Shown here piece after piece: positions 1 through 8,155 of a stretch of DNA of 15,607 nucleotides. Below the pieces are notes generated by a model, which worked only from the letters and a program-made list of their open reading frames with translations, was not told the DNA's origin and searched no databases. Origin of the DNA: Ruminococcus sp. (GTDB taxonomy: Bacteria; Bacillota; Clostridia; Oscillospirales; Acutalibacteraceae); NCBI GenBank assembly GCA_023667385.1, contig JAMPAE010000018.1, positions 1 to 15,607 of the forward strand, given 5' to 3'. Positions within the stretch are counted from its first letter, which is position 1. Every line of letters starts with the position of its first letter. Made by a program: the position numbers and the translations under genes.

Positions 1-119
1 TGTTTCGGTTATATTTTTGCCATAAAATGAGCTGAATTATACATTTATTTTTTTAGCTGTAAAGTTTTTGTTGCTTTTGAAAATAAATTGAGAAAAATTA
101 AAAATTTTACACATTTTCA

Positions 120-148
120 TTGCATATGACCTCATTTTTATGTATAAT
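120..148 (+). promoter_or_regulatory. Sigma-A-type promoter for the cysteine desulfurase operon
   Basis: A TTGCAT -35 box at 120-125 is separated by 17 bases from a perfect TATAAT -10 box at 143-148. Transcription would start near 155 and leave a leader of about 80 bases before the ATG at 235. The stretch 1-119 is very AT-rich and I see no gene in it. This promoter probably serves the desulfurase, thiI and possibly the following genes, since I see no strong terminator until after the SpoIID-family gene. Confidence 0.7.
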
Positions 149-234
149 AGATAAGATTATAACTACCATTATGCCCTCGTATGCCAAAAATTGTTTTCGG
201 AGGCTTTTTTGTGGTAAATGAGGAGGATTGCCAA

Positions 235-1362
235 ATGGAAGCGTATCTTGACAACAGCGCAACAACCTGCGTTTGTGAAAAAGCAAAAGAAAAAATGCTT
301 TTGGCAATTTCCGATTCATGGGGCAACCCGTCATCTCTCCACCAAAAAGGCATGGATGCAGAATCACTTCTTAATGAAGCACGTGCCTGCCTTGCAAAAA
401 AGCTTTGCTGCAATGAAAAGGAAATCATTTTCACCTGCGGCGGCACTCAGGGCAATAATATTGCAGTTTTCGGCGCAGCTCACGTAATGAAAAGGCGTGG
501 CAACAAGGTTATCACAACTTCAGTTGAGCATCCAAGTGTTGCTAAGGCGTTCAACAGGCTTGAGGAAGAAGGCTTTGAGGTTGTTCGGCTTCCCGTTGAC
601 CGCTTCGGCATGGTTGACCTTGAAGCGTTGAAAAACGCTGTTGATGAAAACACGATTCTTGTCAGCATGATGTATGTCAACAATGAGCTTGGCACGGTTG
701 AGCCGGTTGATAAGGTTAAAAAAATCATCACCGATGCCGGATCTCCTGCGCTGTTTCATGTTGACGCTGTGCAGGCGTTTGGCAAAATTGAGATAAATGC
801 AAAAAAGCTTGGTGCGGATTTGATAACGGTAAGCTCGCATAAAATACACGGTCCGAAAGGTGCGGGTGCACTGTTTGTCAGGCAGGGTATACGCCTGATT
901 TCACCCGTTGTCGGTGGAGAGCAGGAGCATGACATTCGCCCCGGAACAGAGCCGATGCCGGCAATTGCAGGCTTTCTTGGAGCAATTCAGTCGCTGAAAA
1001 TCAAGGAAAGCTATGAAAAAATTTCAGCTTTGCGTGATTATCTTGTTGAAAAATTAAGCAGTATGCAGGGTGTTGTCATTAACAGCTCGGTTGATGCACT
1101 GCCGTATATTGTTAATATATCCCTGCCGGGGTTACCGTCTGAAGCGGTACTAAACCTGCTTTCTGACTTGGAGATTTATGTTTCATCAGGCTCTGCCTGT
1201 GCCAAAGGACACAAAAGTCCGGTGCTTACGGCGGCAGGACTTGATGCTTCGCTGATTAATTCATCCATCAGAATCAGTATGTCGCATTTCACCGAGCAGC
1301 CGGAGCTTGATTATCTGCTTGACGGAATCAGCACGGCACTGAAAGTGATTCGCAGAAGATAA
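235..1362 (+). CDS. Cysteine desulfurase, group I (NifS/IscS-like), partner of ThiI
   Basis: This PLP enzyme takes sulfur from cysteine as a persulfide, releases alanine and passes the sulfur to an acceptor. The 375-residue length is normal for the family. Visible landmarks are YLDNSATT at 4-11, the PLP lysine K203 in SSHKIHGPKG, RPGTE at 235-239 and the catalytic cysteine C322 in SSGSACAKG. I start at 235 because AGGAGG lies at 221-226, 8 bases upstream. An in-frame ATG at 181 adds 18 residues that precede the conserved start of the family and has no good ribosome site. thiI follows after 27 bases. In Bacillus subtilis the desulfurase NifZ next to thiI is dedicated to 4-thiouridine formation, so I infer the same role rather than general Fe-S assembly. 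No iscU or sufU is visible nearby. Confidence 0.93.
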   Translation: MEAYLDNSATTCVCEKAKEKMLLAISDSWGNPSSLHQKGMDAESLLNEARACLAKKLCCNEKEIIFTCGGTQGNNIAVFGAAHVMKRRGNKVITTSVEHPSVAKAFNRLEEEGFEVVRLPVDRFGMVDLEALKNAVDENTILVSMMYVNNELGTVEPVDKVKKIITDAGSPALFHVDAVQAFGKIEINAKKLGADLITVSSHKIHGPKGAGALFVRQGIRLISPVVGGEQEHDIRPGTEPMPAIAGFLGAIQSLKIKESYEKISALRDYLVEKLSSMQGVVINSSVDALPYIVNISLPGLPSEAVLNLLSDLEIYVSSGSACAKGHKSPVLTAAGLDASLINSSIRISMSHFTEQPELDYLLDGISTALKVIRRR

Positions 1363-1389
1363 AGACAGATTATATAAGGAAGAACCAAA

Positions 1390-2559
1390 ATGAAAAAAGT
1401 CATTCTTGTTAAAAACGGTGAGCTTGCCCTTAAAGGTCTCAACCGTTCAACATTTGAAGATATACTTGTTAAAAACCTGAAAAGGCGTCTTAATACCGTT
1501 GGTAAATTCATTTTCACAAAGGCTCAGTCAACCATAATTACCGAGCCCGAAAATGAAGACATTGATTTTGACGCTGCAATTGAATGTGTGCGTCATGTTT
1601 TCGGCATTGCAGCATTCTCGGTTGCAGGCGTCACTGAAAAAGACATCGGCAGCATCAAGGCTGCAACGCTTGATTTCCTCGGCGATGAGCTGAGAAGCGT
1701 GAAAACCTTTAAGGTTTGTGCAAAGCGAAGCGACAAAAAGTTTCCGTTCACTTCGCCTGAAATTTGCCGTGAAGTCGGCGGCTATATTCTCAGCAAAATT
1801 CCGTCGCTTAAAGTTGATGTTCACAACCCCGAACTGACAGTTACAGTTGAAGTCAGGGACAAAAACGTTTTTGTTCACGGAAACCAAATCAAAGGGGCAG
1901 GCGGAATGCCTGTTGGCACTTCGGGCAGGGCAGCACTGCTGATTTCAGGCGGAATCGACAGCCCTGTTGCAGGCTGGACCATGGCAAAAAGGGGCGTTGT
2001 GCTTGACGCAATTCATTTTGCTGCACCGCCTTACACAAGCAAGCGAGCAGAGATGAAAGTCCATGACCTTGCCGCAATTGTTGCAAAATACAGTGGAAGA
2101 ATCAACTTCATGGTTGTTCCGTTCACTGAAATTCAGGAAGCAATCAAGGATAACTGCCCGGAGGAGTTGTTCACTGTTATTATGCGCAGACTCATGATGA
2201 AGGTTGCGCTTCGCCTTGCCGAAAAAGACGGCTGCAAGGCGCTGATAACAGGCGAAAGCCTTGGTCAGGTTGCATCACAAACAATGGACGCAATTGCGTG
2301 CACAGATGCAGTTTCAACAATGCCCGTTTTCCGTCCGCTCATTGGCATGGACAAGGAAGAAATCATTGCAATTGCAAGAAAAATCGGCACTTTTGAAACC
2401 TCACTCCTTCCATATGAGGATTGCTGCACAGTGTTCACGCCGAAGCATCCGAGAACAAGGCCGACTCTCGAATACATTGAAAAATCAGAAGCCTTGTTTG
2501 ATTTTGAGCCGCTGATTGAAAAGGCAGTAAACGGCACAAAATATCAGTCGGTGGATTAA
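1390..2559 (+). CDS. thiI: tRNA 4-thiouridine synthase ThiI, short form without rhodanese domain
   Basis: ThiI adenylates U8 of tRNA and replaces its oxygen with sulfur to give 4-thiouridine. The protein has 389 residues. An N-terminal ferredoxin-like plus THUMP region spans about 1-165. A PP-loop ATP pyrophosphatase domain begins near 180 with SGGIDSPVAGW at 186-196. ITGESLGQVASQT at 286-298 and PYEDCCTVFTPKHP at 341-354 are typical of the family. C345 or C346 probably corresponds to the acceptor cysteine of the PP-loop domain (C344 in E. coli); this is by position only. The C-terminal rhodanese domain that carries the persulfide cysteine in E. coli ThiI is absent, as in Bacillus-type ThiI, which fits direct delivery from the desulfurase upstream. 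A GGAAGAACC stretch just before the ATG serves as the ribosome site. A role in thiamine thiazole synthesis is less likely without the rhodanese domain. Confidence 0.95.
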   Translation: MKKVILVKNGELALKGLNRSTFEDILVKNLKRRLNTVGKFIFTKAQSTIITEPENEDIDFDAAIECVRHVFGIAAFSVAGVTEKDIGSIKAATLDFLGDELRSVKTFKVCAKRSDKKFPFTSPEICREVGGYILSKIPSLKVDVHNPELTVTVEVRDKNVFVHGNQIKGAGGMPVGTSGRAALLISGGIDSPVAGWTMAKRGVVLDAIHFAAPPYTSKRAEMKVHDLAAIVAKYSGRINFMVVPFTEIQEAIKDNCPEELFTVIMRRLMMKVALRLAEKDGCKALITGESLGQVASQTMDAIACTDAVSTMPVFRPLIGMDKEEIIAIARKIGTFETSLLPYEDCCTVFTPKHPRTRPTLEYIEKSEALFDFEPLIEKAVNGTKYQSVD

Positions 2560-2575
2560 TTTAATTTTTTAGTAT

Positions 2576-2612
2576 TGCGGGCTGAATGGTTCTCCGCTGA
2601 AAAATGCCCGCA
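2576..2612 (+). other. Intercistronic hairpin between thiI and cinA
   Basis: A perfect 7-bp inverted repeat, TGCGGGC at 2576-2582 and GCCCGCA at 2606-2612, encloses a 23-base loop. No T-run follows; the next bases are TAATTAAC and then the cinA ribosome site. It is therefore more likely an mRNA-stabilising or processing element, or chance, than a terminator. Confidence 0.4.
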
Positions 2613-2635
2613 TAATTAACGCAGAGGTGATTTTT

Positions 2636-3934
2636 ATGAATTGTGAGCTTATTTCCGTTGGAACAGAGCTTCTCCTCGGAGATATTGTGAACACAAACGC
2701 TCAGTATCTTTCAAAGCGCCTTGCAGACCTTGGAATCAATGTCATGTTTCAGCACACAGTCGGCGATAACGAGGAACGGCTGAAAGCAGCGCTTGAATCA
2801 GCTCTTTTGAAAAGTGACGCAGTCATCACAACCGGAGGTCTTGGACCGACGCCTGATGATTTAACAAAGGAAGTTTGTGCAGATTTCTTTTCAATTCCGC
2901 TTGAGCAGGACGAAAAAAGCCTTGAAGCAATAAAATCATATTTCAAAAACAAAAACACCCCGATGGCAAAATCGAATGAAAAGCAAGCGATGATGCCCGT
3001 TGGTTCAATTATAATGGAAAACAAAAACGGCACAGCTCCCGGATGCATAATGGAAAAGGACGGCAAAATCATCATCGTTCTTCCCGGTCCGCCGAGAGAG
3101 ATGAAACCGATGTTTGAGGAGAGCGTAATTCCTTATCTTCAGAAGTTCACTTCAGGTGTGATTAAATCGCATTCTGTCAGAACTTTCGGTATCGGTGAAA
3201 GCTCAATGGCGGAAAGGGTGTGCGATTTGTTTGACAGTGAAAACCCAACGGTTGCGCCTTATGCAAAAAGCGGCGAGGCTCTGCTGAGAGTGACGGCAAA
3301 AGCCGAAACCGAGCAGGAAGCTGAAAAATTGCTTGAGCCTGTTGTTGAAGAAATCAAAAGCCGCTTTGGCGATTTGGTTTACGGCGTTGACGCTGAAAGC
3401 ATTGAGCAGGCAACAGTGCGGTTGCTTAAAGAAAAATCGCTGACAGTTGCAACGGCGGAATCCTGCACGGCGGGCTTGATTTCAAAAAGACTGACCGATA
3501 TTTCCGGCGCATCAGAGGTTTTTGGTTGCACAATCGTTTCTTATTCAAATGAAATCAAGCAAAAGCTGCTTTCTGTTGAAGCGGATAAGCTTGAAAAATA
3601 CGGCGCAGTCAGCCCGATTGTTGCGGCTCAGATGGCACTTGGTGCAAAAAACGTTTCCGGTGCAGACCTTGCAGTTTCCGTCACGGGAATTGCAGGCCCT
3701 GAAAGCGATGAAACCGGCAAGGAGGTCGGGCTTATATACATCGCAGTGACAAACGGCAATTTTGTGAAAGTGAAAGAGCTGAAAACAGGTCACAGCCACG
3801 GAAGCGACTGCCGTGACTATAACCGCACAATTGCAGCGTCAAACGCAATCAACGAAGTTCGCCTTTTCGCAAAGGCATATCCCGATGTACCAAAAGACAG
3901 TGTAGAAGTTAATCAATATATAAATTCGTTTTAA
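2636..3934 (+). CDS. cinA: CinA: nicotinamide-nucleotide amidase family protein with MoCF domain
   Basis: CinA joins an N-terminal MoCF (MoaB/Mog-like) domain, linked in some members to ADP-ribose pyrophosphatase activity, to a C-terminal PncC-like domain that deamidates nicotinamide mononucleotide in NAD salvage. The protein has 432 residues, normal for the family. VGTELLLGDIVNTN at 8-21, TTGGLGPTPDDLT at 65-77 and LPGPPREMKPMF at 149-160 mark the MoCF domain. A linker domain covers about 175-250. The C-terminal domain shows TVATAESCTAG at 270-280, YSNEIK at 303-308 and SVTGIAGP at 348-355. All expected active-site motifs are intact. The start at 2636 follows AGAGGTGA at 2623-2630; the in-frame GTG at 2627 lies inside that ribosome site. 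The sortase gene begins 13 bases after the stop, so the two are probably co-transcribed. The role in competence implied by the name is not shown by anything here. Confidence 0.95.
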   Translation: MNCELISVGTELLLGDIVNTNAQYLSKRLADLGINVMFQHTVGDNEERLKAALESALLKSDAVITTGGLGPTPDDLTKEVCADFFSIPLEQDEKSLEAIKSYFKNKNTPMAKSNEKQAMMPVGSIIMENKNGTAPGCIMEKDGKIIIVLPGPPREMKPMFEESVIPYLQKFTSGVIKSHSVRTFGIGESSMAERVCDLFDSENPTVAPYAKSGEALLRVTAKAETEQEAEKLLEPVVEEIKSRFGDLVYGVDAESIEQATVRLLKEKSLTVATAESCTAGLISKRLTDISGASEVFGCTIVSYSNEIKQKLLSVEADKLEKYGAVSPIVAAQMALGAKNVSGADLAVSVTGIAGPESDETGKEVGLIYIAVTNGNFVKVKELKTGHSHGSDCRDYNRTIAASNAINEVRLFAKAYPDVPKDSVEVNQYINSF

Positions 3935-3947
3935 AAGGAAAGTAAGC

Positions 3948-5738
3948 ATGAAAAATATTTACGAAGATGCAAACAACCGTTCTGATATGCAGAACATTGG
4001 AAGCGGTGACTTTGAAAAAGAGAACATCGGTGCGGCATCCGTAAAAGATGCAATGAACCAAGGCAAAGCGGCTCAGCAGCCAATGGGCAGCAATCCGCCG
4101 CAGCTTCAGTTAACGCAGGAGCAGATTACAGCCTTGCTTTCGCAGCTTCTCAGCAATCAGCAGCTTCCTGCGGTGCAGCCGCAGCCCGAACCGCAGTCTC
4201 AGCCTTCGCAGGAACCGTCATCACCGATGAACAGCGGCAAGCGCATCATATATCAAAGCCCTGATTTTGATGAGCCGAATGAAGCAAAAAAGGCAGTTCA
4301 GTTGCCTGCAAAAAAAGAGGATGAGCCCAAAAGGCTCAACTTCTTCGATGATGATGATATTTTTGACAATGAAGAAATCAGCAAGGAAAGCCTGAAATCT
4401 GTTTCAAAGCCGAACACAACTGCTTCACGTGTCAGAACAACCAACCTTGGCAGAAGCTTCAGTGTTGATGAAATTGAATATAGCAACAGTGATCTTCCTG
4501 ATGTTTCATCGGCAAAGGTTGCTGCAAAAAGGAATGTCAGTGAGAATCTTATGGATAAAGAATTTGAAACAGAAGAGGAAAGTGTGGTTTCACTTTCAAC
4601 AAAAAGAGAAGTGAAAATGCCCGTAAAAGCTGAGGAGAAAACCGACGCTACGGCTGAAAAGCGTGCTTTTGTTCCGTCAATTGAAATTGAAGAGGTTGAA
4701 ATCGGCAGTCCTGCCGCTGACAGCAAAAAGAAAATCAGCACCGCTGAACTCATCAGACGCATTGTGCTTGGAGTTTCACTTTTTGCAATGGTTGTTGCCG
4801 CCGGTGTGTTGATTCACGAATACGTGCTTCACAGGCAGAACCTTGATGTTGAAGATGAAGCCAAAAACCTAATTGTTGACGTTGTTGAAACAACAAAGGT
4901 CAAGAAAAAGGATCAAAAAAAGGACGAGAAGAAAACAACGGCTGATTCCGAAGCAGCAACAGCTTTGACGCCCGAACAGCAATGGGCACAGGTTCGTGCA
5001 GAGTTTCCAAACGTGATTTTTCCGCCGAACATTCAGCTTAAATATGCAAGGCTTTACGCCACCAATCAGGATTTTGTAGGCTTCCTGAGTGCAGATGGCG
5101 CAAACCTTAATCTGCCGATTGTGCAGACAAACAATGACGAAGATTACATGACGAAAAACTTTTACGGCAAATCAACGAAATACGGCTGCCCGTTTGTGAC
5201 TCATGTTAATAAGATTGATAACCTTGACACAAACACTGTCATCTTCGGTCACCACATGAATGACGGAACAGTATTTGGTGCCCTTGATAATTACAAAACA
5301 CTTGAGGGCTTCAAAAAAGCTCCCGTGATTTCTTTTAATACCCTTTACAAGGATTATCAGTGGAAGGTTATCGCCGCATTTATCACGAATGCCTATGAAG
5401 CCGAGGACAACGGCTACGTTTTCAAATATTACTTTGCATCACTCAGCAGTCAGGAACGTTTTGCCGCTTATCTTAATGAGCTTGCCCAGCGTTCACTTTA
5501 TGACACAGGTGTTGACGTGCTCCCGACAGATAAGCTGCTCACGCTTTCAACTTGCTCGCATGAGTTCAATGAGGCAAGAATGGTTGTGGTTGCAAGACTT
5601 GTCCGCCCGGGCGAGGGAACAGATGTTGACGTTGAAAAGGTAACCGTCAACAGTAATCCGAGATACCCCCAGGCATATTATACAAAGAAAAAGCAAACCA
5701 ATCCCTATGCCAATGCGGCAAGATGGGAAGTCGGCTGA
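3948..5738 (+). CDS. Class B sortase with a very long cytosolic N-terminal tail
   Basis: Sortases are membrane transpeptidases that cleave a sorting signal and attach proteins to the cell wall. In this 596-residue protein the catalytic domain lies at about 350-553. The catalytic set is visible: H435 in IFGHHMNDGTVFG, C536 in LTLSTCSHEF and R544 in ARMVVVARL. The HHMNDGT context and the length of the domain fit class B. One transmembrane helix spans about 272-289, with RR just before it. The first 270 residues are a low-complexity tail, rich in Q and P at about 43-92 and then strongly acidic with KR patches, probably disordered and cytosolic. A lysine-rich stretch at 318-329 follows the helix. 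Typical SrtB proteins have only a short N terminus. No gene in the window encodes an obvious sorting-signal substrate. It sits 13 bases after cinA and 94 bases before the SpoIID-family gene. I do not assign srtB because the substrate is unknown. Confidence 0.9.
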   Translation: MKNIYEDANNRSDMQNIGSGDFEKENIGAASVKDAMNQGKAAQQPMGSNPPQLQLTQEQITALLSQLLSNQQLPAVQPQPEPQSQPSQEPSSPMNSGKRIIYQSPDFDEPNEAKKAVQLPAKKEDEPKRLNFFDDDDIFDNEEISKESLKSVSKPNTTASRVRTTNLGRSFSVDEIEYSNSDLPDVSSAKVAAKRNVSENLMDKEFETEEESVVSLSTKREVKMPVKAEEKTDATAEKRAFVPSIEIEEVEIGSPAADSKKKISTAELIRRIVLGVSLFAMVVAAGVLIHEYVLHRQNLDVEDEAKNLIVDVVETTKVKKKDQKKDEKKTTADSEAATALTPEQQWAQVRAEFPNVIFPPNIQLKYARLYATNQDFVGFLSADGANLNLPIVQTNNDEDYMTKNFYGKSTKYGCPFVTHVNKIDNLDTNTVIFGHHMNDGTVFGALDNYKTLEGFKKAPVISFNTLYKDYQWKVIAAFITNAYEAEDNGYVFKYYFASLSSQERFAAYLNELAQRSLYDTGVDVLPTDKLLTLSTCSHEFNEARMVVVARLVRPGEGTDVDVEKVTVNSNPRYPQAYYTKKKQTNPYANAARWEVG

Positions 5739-5832
5739 TTAATTCAGATTACTTTCGGCGACACGGCTCGCCTTAAATAAAAAGAGAAATCACTGTTAAA
5801 ATCGGGGATTCTCAATTTGACGGAGGTAAAAA

Positions 5833-8121
5833 ATGATAAAATTATTTACTCTTGAAAATCTGTCAGCGTTTTCTTCTGACGCAGTATATAAAATCTGCCT
5901 CAGTCTTGAAGAATATGGCATGACAGATGAGAATATCAAATCATTTGCAACATACGATGAGATGTTTGATGATTTGGTTTATTCTCTTGAATCAGGGGAT
6001 GAAATTGTTGTTGCTGCTGAAACTGCTGATTATAATTCGGTTAAGCGTGACCTGCTTTCAAAGCTGATTCTTGACGGATATTCAAGCCCTGCAATTGCAG
6101 AAGCAATTGCAATGTCCGCTGATACTCAGGAAAGAGCATTTGACATGGAGGCTCACTGCACTGTTCCACGTGACAGCATTTGCCACCTCAGTGCCGACGG
6201 CTTGTTCAGCGGATTTTCATCGCTTGTGCTCAATGGCAGGGTAACCTTTGTTCCGCTTGATTTTTCAAGGCTCAATAACATCCTTGCAAGCTATATTTCG
6301 CAGTGTCTTGCCCCTGTTCCGGAGCAGGAAGAGCCTGCGCAAGAGGACACAGCCGATGAAAACGATCCGTTCAATTTCTCCGAAGCGGTCAGCAAAATGG
6401 TTTATTCCCTCATTCAGCTTGACAGGCGTCTTTCAATCGCAACAAGCGAAGCCACAATGTGGATATATAACCTTTATGACAAAATTGAGGGGCTTTCAGA
6501 GGTTGTAAATTTTGTTGAAATCATTGACCCGGAAGAACAGCCCACCGAAAGCACAGATGAAACAGCAGAAGCCGAAGTGCAAGAAGAAAACAGCGAAATC
6601 TATGATGAATCTCCTGCCGAAGAAGCTGAAAAAACAGTTGAAAAAGAAACTGCATCTGCAAAAACAATTCGCCACGCACGTGAAGCCATGCAAAACATGG
6701 ACACTGATTTCGGCGCTGCAATTTCTGAAGTATACACTGCCGAGGATGAAGACGGAACAGTTAACTATTTTGCATACATCGCCGTTGCAGACAAAAAATC
6801 AGCAAAAGCAAAGAAAATTAACACAACAGACCCAAGCGATGCTGAACTGATTCTTCCAAACTGCGTAACGCTCCTTGCTGAAGCGGTTTGCCAGAAGGCG
6901 GATGCAATCAATTCGTCTCTCTCAGGTCTTGAACCCGACGAGGAAGCAAAAAAAGCACCTGCAAAGAAGCTTTCAAAAGGTATGATTGCTTTTGCGGCTG
7001 TGATTCTTCTCATTGCGGTGATTTGTCCGATATACATAGTACACCTTGTTTTCAAGGATAACAAACCGAACGATGTGCCGACAACTACAGTTTCAATGGA
7101 TGCATTCACAACAACAGGCGGCTCACTGCTTCCGGCAACAACTGCACCCGACACTGCATCAAATGACGATCCGTTCGGCTTGAACGGCAGCGCAAATTCA
7201 GGAAGCAACACCACTGACAACAATTCCGCCGTTCTTCCGAGTGACTTGCAGCCTTCCGAAACAGGCTCGGTTGACATCTCTGTTCAAACAACAGAGCCAA
7301 CGGTTGCATCAACAAAGGGCACATTTACGTTTTATGTTTTCGGCTATGGTCACGGTGTCGGCTTGAGCCAGCAGGGCGCAAACTACCTTGCATCTCAGGG
7401 CTGGAACTATGCACAGATTCTCGCAAACTATTATTACGGCACGACCCTTGTCAGTGGTGACAGTTACCCGGACAAAATCACATATAACGGTCAGTCATAT
7501 TCAACAAGAGATTTGCTCGCCTGCGTTCTTGAGGGCGAAATGGGAAGCTCGTTCAACGTTGAGGCGCTCAAAGCACAGGCTGTTGCAATTTATACCTTTG
7601 CAAAATATTACAGCTTCAAAAATCTCGACAGCAACTCGTTTGCTTATAAGAGCCCCGCTTCTCAGGCTTGCTATTCAGCGGTTGATGAAATTATGAAGAA
7701 CGGACTTTACATTTCATTCGGCGGTCAGACTGCGCTCACTCCGTTCCATGCAATCAGCGCAGGTATCACAACATCATATTATAACGTTTGGGGCGGCACT
7801 GCTCTTCCGTATCTTATGGGCGGCAGACCGAGCTATGGTGACTACAACGCACCTGAGTTCAAAACAACTTACACAATGACAAGCGATGAGTTTAAGGCAT
7901 ATGCAGAATCAAAGAACCTCGGCATTTCATGCAGCGGTGACCCTGCAACGTGGCTTTCAATTGTATCGCACGACTCGGCAATTAATCAGGACGTTGGCTA
8001 TGTTTCAACAATCAATGTTGGCGGCAAGCTTATGACAGGTAACGATTTCAGAAGCAAGGTCATGGACGGAAAAATCCGCTCGCACTGCTTCACAATTGTT
8101 TACACGCCTGACCAAAACTGA
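5833..8121 (+). CDS. Membrane-anchored SpoIID-family protein: degenerate CinA-like cytosolic part, TM helix, permuted SpoIID domain
   Basis: SpoIID-family proteins are lytic transglycosylases that cut peptidoglycan strands lacking stem peptides. This 762-residue protein has a transmembrane helix at about 384-406, a Ser/Thr-rich linker at 410-495 and an outer SpoIID domain at about 497-762. That domain starts with GYGHGVGLSQQGA (504-516) and YYYGT (533-537). Only afterwards come VLEGEMG (565-571), whose E569 matches the SpoIID catalytic glutamate, and EALKAQAVA (577-585). The usual order is the reverse. It ends after the GNDFRSK and IRSHCFTI blocks. The cytosolic part resembles CinA: about 1-160 follow the MoCF domain (NGRVTF at 134-139 against DGKIII in CinA) and about 180-362 the PncC-like domain (LSIATSE at 200-206, SEVV at 222-225, YIAV at 315-318), with an acidic insert at 233-275 and no linker domain. 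The CinA catalytic residues are lost. GACGGAGG upstream supports the start. It is not sporulation SpoIID itself, which lacks this cytosolic part. SpoIID membership is sure; the CinA part is my alignment by eye. Confidence 0.88.
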   Translation: MIKLFTLENLSAFSSDAVYKICLSLEEYGMTDENIKSFATYDEMFDDLVYSLESGDEIVVAAETADYNSVKRDLLSKLILDGYSSPAIAEAIAMSADTQERAFDMEAHCTVPRDSICHLSADGLFSGFSSLVLNGRVTFVPLDFSRLNNILASYISQCLAPVPEQEEPAQEDTADENDPFNFSEAVSKMVYSLIQLDRRLSIATSEATMWIYNLYDKIEGLSEVVNFVEIIDPEEQPTESTDETAEAEVQEENSEIYDESPAEEAEKTVEKETASAKTIRHAREAMQNMDTDFGAAISEVYTAEDEDGTVNYFAYIAVADKKSAKAKKINTTDPSDAELILPNCVTLLAEAVCQKADAINSSLSGLEPDEEAKKAPAKKLSKGMIAFAAVILLIAVICPIYIVHLVFKDNKPNDVPTTTVSMDAFTTTGGSLLPATTAPDTASNDDPFGLNGSANSGSNTTDNNSAVLPSDLQPSETGSVDISVQTTEPTVASTKGTFTFYVFGYGHGVGLSQQGANYLASQGWNYAQILANYYYGTTLVSGDSYPDKITYNGQSYSTRDLLACVLEGEMGSSFNVEALKAQAVAIYTFAKYYSFKNLDSNSFAYKSPASQACYSAVDEIMKNGLYISFGGQTALTPFHAISAGITTSYYNVWGGTALPYLMGGRPSYGDYNAPEFKTTYTMTSDEFKAYAESKNLGISCSGDPATWLSIVSHDSAINQDVGYVSTINVGGKLMTGNDFRSKVMDGKIRSHCFTIVYTPDQN

Positions 8122-8155
8122 TATAGCACTATACAAATCAAGAATAGCCATGCAC

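Noticed and set aside
181..234. Upstream ATG that extends the cysteine desulfurase by 18 residues
   Set aside because: No ribosome site precedes it, while AGGAGG sits 8 bases before the ATG at 235, and family members begin at the YLDN segment.
138..446. Minus-strand open frame over the desulfurase start
   Set aside because: It covers the promoter and conserved coding region of the desulfurase and shows no recognisable protein features.
4298..4762. Minus-strand open frame of 154 codons
   Set aside because: It mirrors the low-complexity tail of the sortase, is Ser/Leu-rich with no ribosome site seen and no family signature.
5757..5772. GGCGA-TCGCC hairpin between the sortase and SpoIID-family genes as a terminator
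   Set aside because: The stem has only 5 bp and is followed by TTAAATAAAA without a T-run, so it does not break the run of genes convincingly.
6765..7277. Minus-strand open frame of 170 codons
   Set aside because: It is antisense to the membrane and linker region of the SpoIID-family gene; the composition reflects the Thr/Ala-rich sense codons and no domain is recognisable.
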